Assembly (NCBI RefSeq): GCF_001186125.1
Contig: NW_014040452.1
Location: forward strand, 53,838 to 80,231
Reading direction: 5' to 3'
Length of the DNA: 26,394 bases
DNA from: Sphaeroforma arctica JP610
Lineage: Eukaryota; Opisthokonta; Ichthyosporea; Ichthyophonida
Shown: positions 1 through 11,148 of the stretch, in pieces
Numbering within the stretch: position 1 is the stretch's first letter
Layout of the letters: each line of letters starts with the position of its first letter
Made by a program: the position numbers and the translations under genes
The notes under the pieces: generated by a model
The model's input: the letters and a program-made list of their open reading frames with translations, nothing else
Databases searched by the model: none
Told to the model about the DNA's origin: nothing

Positions 1-141
1 TATGCGTACATACATACATATATACATAAATACATACATACATACATACATACATATATGCGCACATACATACATACATACATACACGCCTACATAAGTA
101 CATAGATGCATAAATACATACATATATATATATATACGTAT
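1..141. repeat. TACA/TA microsatellite
   Basis: Imperfect tandem TACA (ATAC) units with interspersed TATG and a TATATATA run fill the left edge. Copies are interrupted by single substitutions, so it is an aged simple repeat. It lies upstream of the first visible ALG1 exon, probably within an ALG1 intron. No coding signal is visible. Confidence 0.9.
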
Positions 142-493
142 ATCTACTGCGTGTATCGTGAGTTATGTACGTGTGTCTTTGTTTTTCGTCGTAAAACACT
201 CAAGCAAATAGTTATTCGCATGATTTTATTTTGTGATGTCTGTATTTTTCCCTAGGAGCTTGGACAACCAATATTCTGCAAGCAATGAGCGAATATAGTC
301 CGATACTTAGGCCTTTCAAAATCGCTGTATGAGAGTATGAGGCTGCCATGGGTTTTCAGATATCGTTCACTTTAAGTGGTAGTGTTGATATTATGCTCAC
401 GAGTGCGGTTCAACATAGCCGAAGCCTGTATGTCTAAGCTACCTCGGAATTGACTCAGCCCACTAATCCACTGTATCTTCTCACGAATTGCAG
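142..493 (+). other. Intron tail before first visible ALG1 exon
   Basis: About 350 bases without a recognisable exon. The stretch ends in a good 3' splice site (TTGCAG at 488-493) directly before the ALG1 exon. I looked for the segment that precedes RPLLLVSS in ALG1 proteins and found nothing convincing in any frame, so the previous exon is probably to the left of the window. Confidence 0.5.
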
Positions 494-2768
494 AAATGAT
501 CGCCCGTTGCTGCTGGTCAGCAGCACGTCCTGGACCGCCGACGAGGATTTCGGCGTTCTGTTAAAATCTCTAGAGATATACGATGCACAAGCAAGTAACG
601 GCACTAAACATCCCGATATAGTATGCATCATCACCGGTAAAGGCCCTATGAAGGCCCATTATATGGAGGTCATAGCCCAGAAATCGCTTGCGCATGTGCA
701 AGTGTATACGATGTGGTTGGAGGCCGAGGACTACCCCAAGCTGCTAGGTGCTGCGGATATAGGCGTGTCTTTGCACTATTCGTCATCAGGTAAATACAAC
801 TAAATAGTTCAGAATCGAAATGCCGTAGTGTGCGCTTCGAAGCAGGCACGTCAAACATTGGATGGTTATTCTGTCGTTCCCAATCTTAAGTCACGCGCAG
901 TCACTCGCTGTTATATTGCAAATAGTTATAGAACGCATATACTTTAGTCAGTGTCGGCGTCGGCACCTTATGGGTTTTTAATAGTATGTGTTCGCTTACT
1001 GTCACAGCGCAATACTATCGCTCTGTCCCGGATGTATTATTTAGTTGCATTGACAATATTTAATACAGGCTTGGATCTGCCGATGAAGGTGGTGGATATG
1101 TTTGGGTGCTCACTTCCAGTGTGCGCAATTGATTTCGACTGCTTAGATGAGCTCGTGAAGGATAATGTAAATGGGAAAGTGTTTGACACATCTGCCACGC
1201 TCGCTAGTCATTTCGAGGTGTGTACGTGTGTGCGGGGTTTTTTCAGACTCGTTTTAGGTTGAACTTTCTAACTTGCTATTTATAAAACGAAGTGTGTGTA
1301 GATTCACGGAGTATTGATAGATAATTATGCTGCGATTGTGGATTTGTATTTGCATTTTGTAGCCCGGGATGCCAAATGACTGAAGTTGCGCTATACCATG
1401 CCTGCAGTATACTGATATATATGTCTTCTTGAACACTGGTGGTTATGTTTTGGGTTTGTGTGTCTGTGTGACATGTCCTCACTTATTTGCACTATTTTAG
1501 CCGACACTTATACCACTAGCTGCGCTCGCTTGATTTTGTCTGCTCAGCCGCTGTTACGTACTCATTTTATGCTTCTTCTCTATTTCTCTATTCATTGTCG
1601 CTTCGTAGACGTTGTTTGAAGGTTTTCCAACGCATTGCGAGAAGCTCGAGAGCCTCCGAAGTGGAACAGAAGAATTCAGAAGGATACGATGGAATGAGGT
1701 GTGCTTAGTTCGTATACGTGATGTTCCTTCGTGCGTATTACATCAAACTGTGAGAAAATTTGTGAGGCATGCTCGGGTGAAATTTAAATGATGAGGATAG
1801 TAATAGTGTAAACGTGTCTATGTACGTATCAAATGTGTGGATTGGTTTGGGCTATAGTTTTGAACGAAAAAAGACGATACCATGCGCGTACATGAAAGTA
1901 TGGACTCTCGCTTACTATGAAGACATCACATGATACAATACCGTGTATATGTTTTAGTGTTGCAAACGTATTATGTATTGTTGCAAATGTATTCTAATAT
2001 CATGTAAATACAATTGTTAGCCATTGTTACAGGTGTTTATAAGAAATTAGATGTCAATTTGATTGTTGATGTCTTCACATAAGTCGCGATATTGATATTG
2101 AATGGTGAGATTCGACAGCATTAGGACAAAGCTCAGATGTATATGGCGGGCATGTGCATATCATCAGACACTCCCGGTAGTCTTTAATTTACATGTCGTT
2201 TACTGGTATACGCCAATGCGTTTTAACGCAAAATGCGATCACACCTCAACCAGATAGTGTCTACGATATTGTAGGAATCCCCTTCATGCCGAGTACGTTT
2301 GGTGCGTGATTGTATGTCCTTGAGGTTACATGCGCCGATCTGCTGTCAGCTCATTTTACTTAATACGTCGTAGTTGTTCATGACATTTTTCACTCATCCT
2401 AGTTTGTCGACCTTCGAATATTCTAGAAGCGAAAACGGCCCTCCATAAGTACAATAGTGGTATGAAAATGATTTTTGTTCTACGTCGAATTGGCAGAGGG
2501 GTTTGACAGGCATATTTTGATCTCAGCCGCACAAAAATGCCCTCATAAGTTTTGTATTCGATGTCCTTTACACGTATTCGCTATGATTACAAGCTTTCGG
2601 TTGTGATGGATATGCTTCGATAATAGTGCTGTCCTTCGCTTCCACCTGTGGCTGTGGTCAATCCGTACTCGTGAACCTCATCTCTTACTCAAATGACCGA
2701 GCGATTTTCTTCACTTACAGAGCTGGGATGAAACTGCATGGCCAATTATGATGGAGGCAATGAGGTGA
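494..2768 (+). CDS. ALG1: ALG1, chitobiosyldiphosphodolichol beta-mannosyltransferase (3' four exons)
   Basis: ALG1 is the GT33 enzyme that adds the first mannose, from GDP-Man, to GlcNAc2-PP-dolichol on the cytosolic face of the ER. Four exons fit: 494..789, 1069..1217, 1609..1698 and 2721..2768 (TGA at 2766-2768). All introns are GT-AG and phases agree (1, 0, 0 for the three internal introns; the first visible exon starts with the last base of a split codon). The 193 visible residues contain the family signatures [67 protein letters not shown] (split by an intron in the Gly codon), a TLFEGFP helix and [15 protein letters not shown] at the C terminus. That is roughly the C-terminal 40% of the usual ~450-residue protein; the ER anchor and N-terminal GT-B lobe are off-window. 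The last intron is about 1 kb with no exon seen. Nothing looks broken. Confidence 0.93.
1699..2720 (+). other. ALG1 last intron, no recognisable genes
   Basis: This 1,022-base intron starts GTGTGC and ends TTACAG. A short imperfect direct repeat occurs near 1960-2000 (GTTGCAAACGTATTATGTATT and GTTGCAAATGTATTCTAATAT). No open frame, tRNA or transposon domain could be recognised. Confidence 0.6.
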
Positions 2769-3739
2769 CAAGACTCCCAGGGTTTTGGAGTTAAATCGCC
2801 AGGACTGTCACACTATGCAGTCGAGTATTTCTATTCACTCTCTGAGAGTTCGCATAACAATTGCCTCGGAGATATGCAGAACTTACAATACACTCCGAAA
2901 ATTAAGTAGCCTTCGTGATGCTAACTTTGAAATCTTTAACAAGGTATTGCAAGGCCCGACAGCGAAATGTGTTAATAGATAGGCCAAACAATGATTACTA
3001 ATATTCAACCTGCAAATATTCGCTTTTTAATACGACAAATCCTATCTCGCTGGGTGCTAGAACGAGCAGATCGTATGCGACATTGATCACGCACAGGACC
3101 GAAATTTGCACCGTATAATAACCTGATGTGAGAGGAAACAGTGTTTCACCGGCCCGGGGTGCATACTGATGTACAGTTTAACCACCTTGAGTGTGCTAGA
3201 CAATTCGAATGCAAAAAAAAAAATGGAGTAAACCGATACCAGCCGGCTTTTCAAAACACGTCCGGTCTCATATGGGATCCGTGACATTCTCGTTAGCCAC
3301 GAACGATCCGCGAGTGGATAGCAGATAAATAATGTGGTGCTACTAAGATAGAACAGCATAAATGACTACGAATCCCAAAGCAAATATATTGTGCGGCGCG
3401 TAGTTTCACATTTGACAGATGATAAAAATGCAGCAGGTGTGCCTCTGCGGGTTGAAACCAATATCATTAAAAACTAGCTGTAGTGTTTTTATACAAGCAA
3501 TATACTATATATACTACATACCTGGTCCAAAGTGACCTTTCGTTGAAAGTTGTCAGTTGTGAATTAGAAGACTAAAAGTTCGAAGCAAATGTTACACCTG
3601 CTGTTTCCTGTGTACAGCATAAGAGTTTTACGTTCTTGAGAACAATTGCAACTAAAGACGTGTTTGGATTACCATATCAAAATCTTATCTTGCGTTAATT
3701 ACTGCACAGGTATTGTATAATATAACTTACGAGCATGTA
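2769..3739. other. Intergenic region, nothing recognised
   Basis: About 970 bases downstream of the ALG1 stop. Short open frames occur on both strands (for example about 2785-2982 on + and 3087-3359 on -), but they show no domain, no similarity I recognise and no splice context, and AT-rich noncoding sequence produces such frames by chance. No clear AATAAA follows the ALG1 stop closely. Confidence 0.5.
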
Positions 3740-4700
3740 ATAGTCGAAATTAATACCATCAAGTCCTGTATTGTATCCTACCCTCTCGACCACCCCGACA
3801 GGGCTCTTCGTGGACGTCCGGTTCCCTTTTCTCTTTCCCCCAGATGATATATAGACTTTGTAGACAGATGATCTACAAGGAGGACTACCCCCCTTCATGG
3901 CTATGTCTGCTCAGAGTCCCATTCTCAAAGTGTCGGCCCCAAATTCGGCCGCTCATTTTCGACCCATCTCGCTTACCCAAATTCTACGGAGAGTATTTGA
4001 ATTAGCAATAATATCCACAATCCACCACAACAAAGTGTTCAGGTACTGCCGTTCACAGGCAGGGTATCGAATTGGATACTCTGCTCTCGACCATGCCCTG
4101 ACATTACGTGAACGTATCGCGATGCGCATTAGACGACGCAATCGTTCCTTCAATCACCACCTAGTCTTCTTAGATCTTACACATGAATACGATCGTGTAA
4201 ACCACATATCTCTGTCCCAAATTCTCCAGAACCGTGGAGTGCGCTAACTAGTTACCACTATGTGTACAAGTATGCTTCAAAACCACACTTCACGAGTACT
4301 ATCCCACGGTAAACTCTTCGATTCCTTCATACGTCCCCCTCATGCTATTACTTTTCAAACTCTATATAGACATATCTCATATCGCTTAGACGACACATCT
4401 CGTATCGCCTTTCTAGTTCGACACTAACGAGTACAGGATAATATTCATTGTATGCAACTTGTGGGCCATCGACTCAGCAATGAAATTCAATTGACAGAAA
4501 TTCGAATTATGTCTGGTTCCCACACTAATCGTCCGTCGGACTCTGCTTTAGGTCATGTCCCTACTGTCAAGTCATATAAGTACTTAGACCTCCTTTTTAA
4601 CAACCAAGAGATCATGTTTCGTTTAGTGACCAATACAGCTGCATATTTCGGTTTCCACTCTGGATCGCAACTACACCCAAAAATAAACTACTGATATACA
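3740..4700 (+). mobile_element. LINE (non-LTR) reverse transcriptase remnant, 5' piece
   Basis: A decayed non-LTR retrotransposon RT reads on the + strand. From about 3840 to 4245 one frame gives a pre-RT stretch, then HFRPISLTQILRRVFE (RT motif 1/2), QAGYRIGYSALDHAL (RT2, the usual QxGFRxGxS) and VFLDLTHEYDRVNH (motif A, usually FLDLxxAFD). The frame stops at 4246. Fragments continue at 4260-4430 (SRVLSHGKLFDSF, SYRLDDT) with stops and frame changes, and 4452-4693 gives PTVKSYKYLDLLFNN, which matches the KYLGxxF block after the catalytic core. The YADD box is not readable, so it is dead. The C-terminal part is resumed at 11328 beyond an inserted copia element. Clade is unresolved; the motifs look most like the jockey/CR1-type group. 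Confidence 0.8.
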
Positions 4701-4705
4701 AAGTG

Positions 4706-4877
4706 TGTTGGAGTGAATTTAAAACCCAAACTAACCCTAGATATATTTGGTGTCAGGGTGTCAAAGTGTCATGTTGAGCAAATACAGCATGGACTACATG
4801 TCGTAGAATATTGTGAATATGTACATATTAGACCTACAATATGATAATAAACCTACTTGTAAATATATGTTCTAACA
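4706..4877 (+). repeat. 5' LTR of copia element
   Basis: This 172-bp LTR starts TGTTGGAG and ends GTTCTAACA, with the short inverted TGTT/AACA ends typical of LTRs. It aligns without gaps to 11156-11327 with 11 differences. It is short for an LTR but within the range for copia elements. Confidence 0.95.
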
Positions 4878-4886
4878 GGTTATGGG
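4878..4886 (+). other. Primer-binding site, half-tRNA-iMet type
   Basis: GGTTATGGG directly follows the LTR end with no spacer. It is the complement of CCCATAACC, the anticodon stem-loop of eukaryotic initiator Met tRNA, and the start of the Drosophila copia primer site (GGTTATGGGCCC). This is the internal (half-tRNA) priming known for copia rather than the 3'-CCA-end priming of most LTR elements. The match stops after nine bases. Confidence 0.7.
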
Positions 4887-4980
4887 TATACTTAGTACCA
4901 TTTTTTTTATTCAGTCACTATCACCCAGGCAACAACCACCCAAACACCCCCGTACCTAGTACCAACATCTCACCCTCAAG

Positions 4981-6850
4981 ATGTCAGATTCAACTCAACC
5001 AAAAGGGGTCCTCATACCCCGATCTACTTTCACAAACTTCGATTCCGCCACAAGATTTCGCACAGACTTCTTCCTTCGCCTTGACGCTTATCAATCCATC
5101 ACCCACGCCAACCAGCACCTCCACCTACTCAACAAAACTCTTGACCACATCCTTGACCCCGACAACCACCCACCAGTGCATCCCATCACTATATACCTCG
5201 CAGCACATGCTGCTTTCTCAGACCTCGCAACCACGCGTGCGATCGCTGAACGGAATGACGCGCATGCTACACACACTACTGAATACAACACTCTTAGTGC
5301 CACTACTGACGAACACGAGGTCACCATCTACGTCCTCAAAGAAGAAAAGGACTCCTTACTCGACAAATTCAAGGAGGCTCGTGCACAGCGTGATGCCAAC
5401 TTTACCTCCAACCTCGAAGAAATCCTCGAACATCTCCAGCAGTCAAGGACATTCTCATCACCAAACTCGAAAGCGCCCGCAAGGAACGCGACGACACCCA
5501 AACCAACCTCACTGCCTGCATCGCCGATCGCAACTCACTGAACGAACAGCTTGGTCACTTTCACGCATCCCCTCACCCCGACACATCCGATCTCGCCGCC
5601 GACAACAAGCGCCTTCACAAAATCCACGATGATTCCGTCGCCAAAGCCACCGCCCACACTTACACTATCTCTGAACTCCGTGTCGCCAATATCCAGCTCG
5701 AAGCCACCATCTCCTCTCTCCGAAACGAACACGATGAACTCCTCACTGCCACTCTCCCCGAAATGGTTACCATACAGGCATTCCTCCACATCGCCCACAC
5801 AGACATCGCGCAACTCAAAACACAACTCGACAAAGCACGCTCCCAGCCCGTCGTCACCGACTCCACCACCCTTCGTCACCGTCTCCTTCTTGCCGAGCAA
5901 AACCTTCGCCGTATGGCCGGTCCTCAGACACCACCGATTACTTCACCCCCATACTCCCCCTTCGGTACCTCTCACACTCAATCCACGCAACAGCTCCACA
6001 ACCTCCCTGCCTCCCGCACCGGCACTGCCAACGCCTTCAAATACAATGGCACATATGCAGCCACCAAGCTCACGAGAGATAAAAACTTCACTAATTGGCA
6101 CAGACAGTTCAGATATACGATGAAGAAGCACGACGTCCTCCACACCCTGCACCCCAACACTACTGCCGATGATGCCGAGCTCACCGTCGGCACTACGATT
6201 CTCTTTGAATCCCTTGGCCCCGGCCTCTCCGAGCAATACGACACATGTCTCGACCAACCCCCGAGTTTTTTCTATCAACGTATCTGCCAAGATTTTAACT
6301 CCGTCACGATTGGCCGCATTTGGGAACTCTTAGTGTAACCCCTCACGCTTCCACAACAACCCTCCTTAGACGACAGCGTCGCTAAGGTATCTCTGCTCAG
6401 GGACCAACTCAAAGGCCTCAATACCACCATGCCTAAATACTAACACATCTGCTCCCTCCTTCAATCCCTGCCAGACAGCTTCCAGCTCATCGCACAGGAT
6501 ATCATGGCCACTACCGACATCAATGCCTCAATGCCAGTGCAGTACTCAATAGCTCCTCTCTCTATGGCGTAGTCAGTACTCGCTTTCAATCACGTGGTCA
6601 TGGCACCGATACCCCCAGGCGCCCACCCATTGGCATAAACTCTACCACCGGTAACTGCGCCGCCTATACACAACCTGGCCACAATGCATATGAGTGTCCC
6701 AACACTACCTGCCGCCGATGTGGTAGCAAAGACCACAAAGGGAATACCTGCACCACCACAGGCAAACTCACATGCGACCATTGTAGACACTCCACCGGCC
6801 ACACGACTGCAGCGTGTATTCGCGGCAAATGCAACTCATCTACCACTGCC
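4981..6850 (+). pseudogene. gag: Copia gag region (coiled-coil extension, Gag core, zinc knuckles)
   Basis: Capsid/nucleocapsid region of the element, beginning at an ATG about 100 bases after the primer site (MSDSTQPKGVLIPRSTF). The first ~300 codons are charged and heptad-like (VLKEEKDSLLDKFKEARAQR, later HIAHTDIAQLKTQLDKA), suggesting a long coiled coil before the usual Gag core. The core is recognisable near 6020-6340 by the copia-type FKYNGTYAATKLTRDKNFTNW, matching the [FY]xGxNYxxW entry of copia Gag proteins. Around 6650-6800 cysteine/histidine clusters, including CRRCGSKDHKGNTC (CX2CX4HX4C), form the nucleic-acid-binding knuckles. The region is broken in this copy. Confidence 0.75.
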
Positions 6851-6928
6851 ACCAACTGAGATGCCAGGGTAACGCGCGCCACCCACCCCAACCTCTCCTC
6901 CAATACCACCCTCCCAACCCACTATACT

Positions 6929-7372
6929 GTGCAATCTCTCACTCTGCGCGCAAAGCCCCGCACCGATACCGCCTTCATCGACTCAGGGACAGATATCTCC
7001 ATCGTCACCTCCACCGATCACCTCACCGACCTTCAGTCCGGCACATATATTATTGAACTGGCTGGCGGCTCTACTACCACCACATACACACGCGGTACCA
7101 TCCCTGGCATCGGCCCTGCCTTCGTGCTACCCACCGCTGCCCATCAATCTATCCTCTCCGTCCGCAACCTCCAACGCAATGGCTATACAGTCACTTTCCC
7201 CGAGATCAACACACCCAATAATCCCGGCGAGTGTCACATCACCTACGGAACTGACACCATTCAGATCGTCACCGAAGCCGCCGGTCGCTACATACTCAAC
7301 GCCTTCCAAGCTGAGAACCTCACGCTTCGGACACCAGTCCACACGCGCCACCAAAGCTATGGCTATTGCTAA
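6929..7372 (+). pseudogene. Copia aspartic protease region
   Basis: Retropepsin-like domain that would cut the polyprotein. The catalytic D-S-G is seen in TAFIDSGTDISIVTS (about 6968-7012), followed by a flap-like region IIELAGGSTTTTYTRG and LPTAAHQSILSVRNLQRNG, which corresponds to the family's L.SV..L...G block, then GRYILN. It follows the zinc knuckles as expected for copia. Part of a broken element. Confidence 0.85.
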
Positions 7373-7379
7373 CAACCTC

Positions 7380-7720
7380 CCCATCAAACCGCCAATAGCC
7401 TACTGCAACGATTACCAACTCGCACCCGATCTCTTCGAAGACCACGTCCAAAAACCCTTCGGTCTCATCGACATCGACTTGTTTGCATCCAAACATAACA
7501 AGCAAGTACCCGCTTACTGTACTGAAGACTACATCGACAAAGTCACGCCCTACCACGATACATATAAACAAAACTAGCACCAACCCAACAAGAAGCTCTA
7601 CGGCAATCAACCATGGAAGAACTTCTTCAAAAGCTGTCGCAAACTCGACAAAGACGCCGGCCGGGTCATCATGGTCTTCCTGTGAAACCGCGCGCCTCCT
7701 GGTGGACACAACTCATGGAC
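7380..7720 (+). pseudogene. Extra DLFAS/NQPW module between protease and integrase
   Basis: After the protease comes a block not part of the usual copia layout. It shows FGLIDIDLFASKHNKQVPAY (about 7461-7520), a Y-C-T-E-D sequence, then YGNQPW near 7598-7616 and a SWWTQL motif near 7697-7714. The same order (DLFAS, N and P spacing, Y, N-x-P-[W/Y], then a P/W-rich strand with WW) is what I recall for phage and DIRS-type Dam-like N6-adenine methyltransferase domains and the vDLFA block after RNase H in DIRS/Ngaro elements. That assignment is inference from motifs; it could be a degenerate module of structural use only. No function can be shown, and the copy is broken. Confidence 0.45.
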
Positions 7721-7849
7721 CACCTCCAACCTCACGTCGAAAGTATCACATCATCGCCCAACACCTTCATCCGCCGTGGCTCCGATGGCTCTCAAGAGTT
7801 CGTTACCAATCCACCTTGGCTCTACACTGGTGTCGCTCTTTTCGGACCC

Positions 7850-8770
7850 ACCAAATACGCAGTCCCCATTTCCGCCGGCCTCCAAACCGCCATTGACATC
7901 TTTATCCTCCACTCCGGCAAACCTGAATGCACTTGCACCTCCTGCGCGAGAGGCAAGATGCGCAAGAAAGCCACTAGCAACAAGCCCCGTTCTCTTCCCG
8001 ACATAGGCTCCGAATGGCAAGTCGACCTTGAAGGGAAATTCGAAGAAAGCTACGGGGGCCACGCCTATACTATCCGCTACTTTGAACGTACTTCTGGTCT
8101 CGAATACGAGGAAAACCTCAAGCACAAAAACGACGCCGCTGCCACCCTTGACCGCTTTTACACCTGGATTGAGAACATAGGCCGCCGTCGCATACGCACT
8201 GTTATTGCCGACCGCGGTGGTGAGTTCATTTCCGCCGAATTCAAACGAGTGAACCATCTACATCATGCACAAATCCTATACAACGGTACTGACGACTCTG
8301 CCCAACACGGCGGCGTTGAACGTGGTCTCCAGGCAAATAAGAAGACTGCTCTCTGCCTCATCGCCCAATGCAAGCAACTCAGACACATGTGGGCGGAAGC
8401 TAAGTCTCACGCCACCCACCTACACAATATCTCTCCTCGTGACACCAACCCCGGCCGTGCCAGCCCCTACGAGCACTTCTTCGGCCGTACACTCACCGCC
8501 CACGTGCACGCATTACGAGTATATGGCTGTATTACCATGTTTATCGACCATGGTAACAAAGATAAGCTCCGTGAACAAGTTTGCTTCGGCGTTCTCCTTG
8601 CTCGCGATCTCTTCTCCAGAAACCCTGAAGAATACCGCATGCTCAACACCGCCACAGGCCTAGTCATCACCACACGTCACGTAACATTCAACGAAGGAAT
8701 CTTCCCACTTTGGAAATCACACGGGTCCAAATCCCGCCCATATTTCACCGAGGACCAAATCTCCAAGGTT
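7850..8770 (+). pseudogene. Copia integrase region
   Basis: Lies in the longest open stretch of the element. A cysteine-rich CTCTSCARGKMRKK (about 7930-7971) corresponds to the end of the pre-integrase zinc region (C..C..GK). The catalytic core (rve fold) follows with SEWQVDLEGKF (first Asp, usual DlxGP), YTIRYFERTSGLEY, VIADRGGEFIS (second Asp, usual TDNGGEF) and DSAQHGGVERG (third acidic residue region, usual qqNGvaER). HLHNISPR and YEHFFGR(T) match the family's NR.P..SPYE.w.g..P block, and HALRVYGCITMF the H...fG...y block. Would join element cDNA to host DNA; here it is a fossil. Confidence 0.9.
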
Positions 8771-9330
8771 AACACATATCGTGACACTCTCCCATCACTC
8801 CCCACGGATCCACAAAGCGAATCCACTGACCCCGAGCCCACGCTCACTCACGAGCCGCTCACCACACCCAGTTCACACACAGAGGACATGCCCTCCACCA
8901 ACCCCATTTCAGCAACCTCCGACAACCCTGTATCCCCTGATCTCCATGAGCGCCTCCAAGCCGCCACTCAGCGTGTCGCTCGCTCCACAAAGTCAACACC
9001 TACTGCACGGCAAGCGGACAAGGCACACATTAGCACTGACGCACACCACACACAACAACCTGCCAAAGCCGCCCAACTCGACCGTGCTGCTCAGGAACAA
9101 GCATGCATCCTCGGCAACGCATACAATGACAGGCTACAACAACACATCCGTAAACGTCCCAACTCCCGTGAACTACGCAACCTTCTCATCGACACATGTG
9201 ACAACACACATCACACCGGCATACCTGCCATTACGTCCAACCCTCCTCCACTCACGCGGAAAGTACGTAAGCATGTCTACAGTGTGTGCGAATCTATACA
9301 AAACTCACCAATCACCCCTACTACCATCAA
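8770..9330 (+). other. Copia integrase-RT linker
   Basis: Low-complexity Ser/Thr/Pro-rich stretch between the integrase core and RT (for example SLPTDPQSESTDPEPTLTHE), followed by a His/Gln-rich part. Such variable linkers are normal between integrase and RT of copia polyproteins. No motif is recognised. Confidence 0.6.
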
Positions 9331-9339
9331 CCAAGCACT

Positions 9340-10250
9340 GAAATCCCCTGAAGCTGACCTCTGGCGCGCGGCCATTCAACGCGAGCTTGACAGCCTCCAC
9401 AGTACCGGCACAAACGTCCTTTGTGATGCCACTGACCTCCCACCTGACGTACTTACCGTCACATCTAAGTGGGTCTTCAAGATCAAGATGATCAATGGCG
9501 TCATCGACAAGTACATGGCTCGGCTAGTCGCTCGCGGATCCACACAAACCAAGGACGTCAACTTCACGGAAACCTACGCACCCACCTGCACTCACGACAA
9601 TCTCCGCACACTCCTCGCTATTGCCGCCAACCAGGGCTGGCACACAAAGCAGATGGATGTCAACATCGCATTTCTTCACGCTGATCTCGACCACCCGATC
9701 TACATGAAAGCTCCATCGGGCCCCGCACAAATCGGCCTTGTCCCTTCCAAAATCCTCGAACTCAAAAAGTCCCTGTACGGGCTCAAGCAGTCCGGCAAGC
9801 TCTGTTTCTCACTGATCAAATCCAAACTTCTCTTCTTCGGCTTCACCCAAGCCCACACTGACAGATGCCTCTTTCACATCCGCACCCCCACATATAACTG
9901 CACAGTGCTTATATATTTCGACGACCTCATTATCTGCGGCTTTACCCAAAAAGATGTGGACAAATTCAAGCGACAACTCCTTGCCGTCTTCGACTGTTCC
10001 ATACTCGGAGAGCCCGCCTAGCTATTAGGTTGTCGTATCGTCACCAACGACATATCCACTAGCGTTGTCCAGACCTCCTACATCGACGAGGCCGTCCAAC
10101 ACTTCGGCCTTGAGTCTGCCCACGCCGTCCACACGCCCCTCCCTGCAACTACCCTTTCCGCCCACCATGGCCCGCCCTTCCCCTGCGCGTACCGCGAACT
10201 CGTCGGCACTCTCCTCTACCTATCCATCCTCGTCCGTATTGACATCACCT
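9340..10250 (+). pseudogene. Copia reverse transcriptase region
   Basis: RVT_2-type reverse transcriptase. Motifs in order: DLWRAAIQRELDSL (usual W..A...E...L), VLTVTSKWVFKIKMINGVID (usual v..kWvfkiK...g), YMARLVARGSTQ (usual ykARLVarGf.Q), FTETYAPTC (usual dy.etfaPv), QMDVNIAFLHADLDHPIYM (usual q.DV.nAFLhg.L.e.vYm), LKKSLYGLKQSGK and the active-site IYFDDLIICG (usual YVDDml) near 9908-9937. The thumb/connection region continues to about 10250. All family blocks are present in order, so the assignment is secure even though the copy is broken. Confidence 0.95.
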
Positions 10251-10255
10251 TCGCC

Positions 10256-10987
10256 GTGAACACTCTTTCGCGATTCCTCAATAACCCCAGCGAGGACCGC
10301 TGGAACGTAGCATGCAGAGTCCTACGCTACCTCAAAACACACCCAACACTCGGACTCACATACACAAAGTGTCCACAACCCCTTTCCACCGACGCATACA
10401 CAGACTCAGACTATGCTAGTTGCCCTGACACACGTCGATCAACGACAGGCTACGTCATCCGTGTTTGCAACACACCCGTTATCTGGAAAAGCAGGCAACA
10501 GAAAACAGTCAGTACCAAGCCCGCTGAGGCAGAGTACTTTGCCACCAGTGAGGCCGCCAAACACATACAGTGGCTGCGTAACTTCCTGTCCGAACTCAAC
10601 CTCGCATCTGACAGCCCGACCACACTCTTCTATTGCGATAACAAGTCTGCTGTCCACGTAATTACCAACACGGGCACGCCAAAACAACTAAAACACATCG
10701 ACATCCGTGTGCAAAATATCCGCGATCTGCAGGAACAAGGCGTGATTGACACCAAATACGTCGCCACTTCCGATTACATCGCAGACTATCTCACCAAAAG
10801 CCTGCCACGCCCCGCACACAGTAAACATACCAGTTCGACGCTTACCCCGGTGCAAGATCCCGACGCTCGTGCCGATGCCACACCTACCACCAACCTCATC
10901 GCAGCCTTTTCTCACTCCAGCGAATTCGAACACACACATATGGCTAACACTATCTTTCGAGTTTGTTTCCTACATGAAGCTAACTAG
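10256..10987 (+). pseudogene. Copia RNase H region and C terminus
   Basis: Begins in the RT connection (NTLSRFLNNPSEDRWNVACR, usual lSRfm..P...Hw.a..R) and RYLKTHPTLGLTY. The RNase H core shows TDSDYASCPDTRRSTTGY, KSRQQKTVSTKPAEAEYFA and FYCDNKSAVHV, matching the DxD, E and DN blocks of copia RNase H, then KHIDIRVQNIRDLQEQGVI and IADYLTKSLP, the family's ...HIdi..h.iRe...g.i....v.t..q.AD.lTK.l.. ending. The tail after about 10810 is not recognised. Part of a fossil element. Confidence 0.93.
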
Positions 10988-11148
10988 ATCCAGGAGAGTT
11001 ACACACATGGTCCAACTTCCCGACTTTCTATCACAACACACCACATTGGCACCAAATCCAGTGAGAGGAGAGCCATCCATCTCATACTTCCGAACCCAAC
11101 CTCGCTTCACATCGCACGCGCTTCACACCACATTTGGTTTTCAAATTC

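Noticed and set aside
255-300. Possible upstream ALG1 exon after CCCTAG at about 250-255
   Set aside because: Open for only about a dozen codons, with no resemblance to ALG1 and no donor in a fitting phase.
5535-6290. Minus-strand frames of 69-121 residues in the gag region
   Set aside because: Shadow frames of the C-rich gag strand with low-complexity Gly/Val content.
7751-8257. 168-residue open frame on the minus strand opposite the integrase
   Set aside because: It is antisense to a region with clear integrase motifs and arises from the C-rich codon use of the + strand; no domain is seen.
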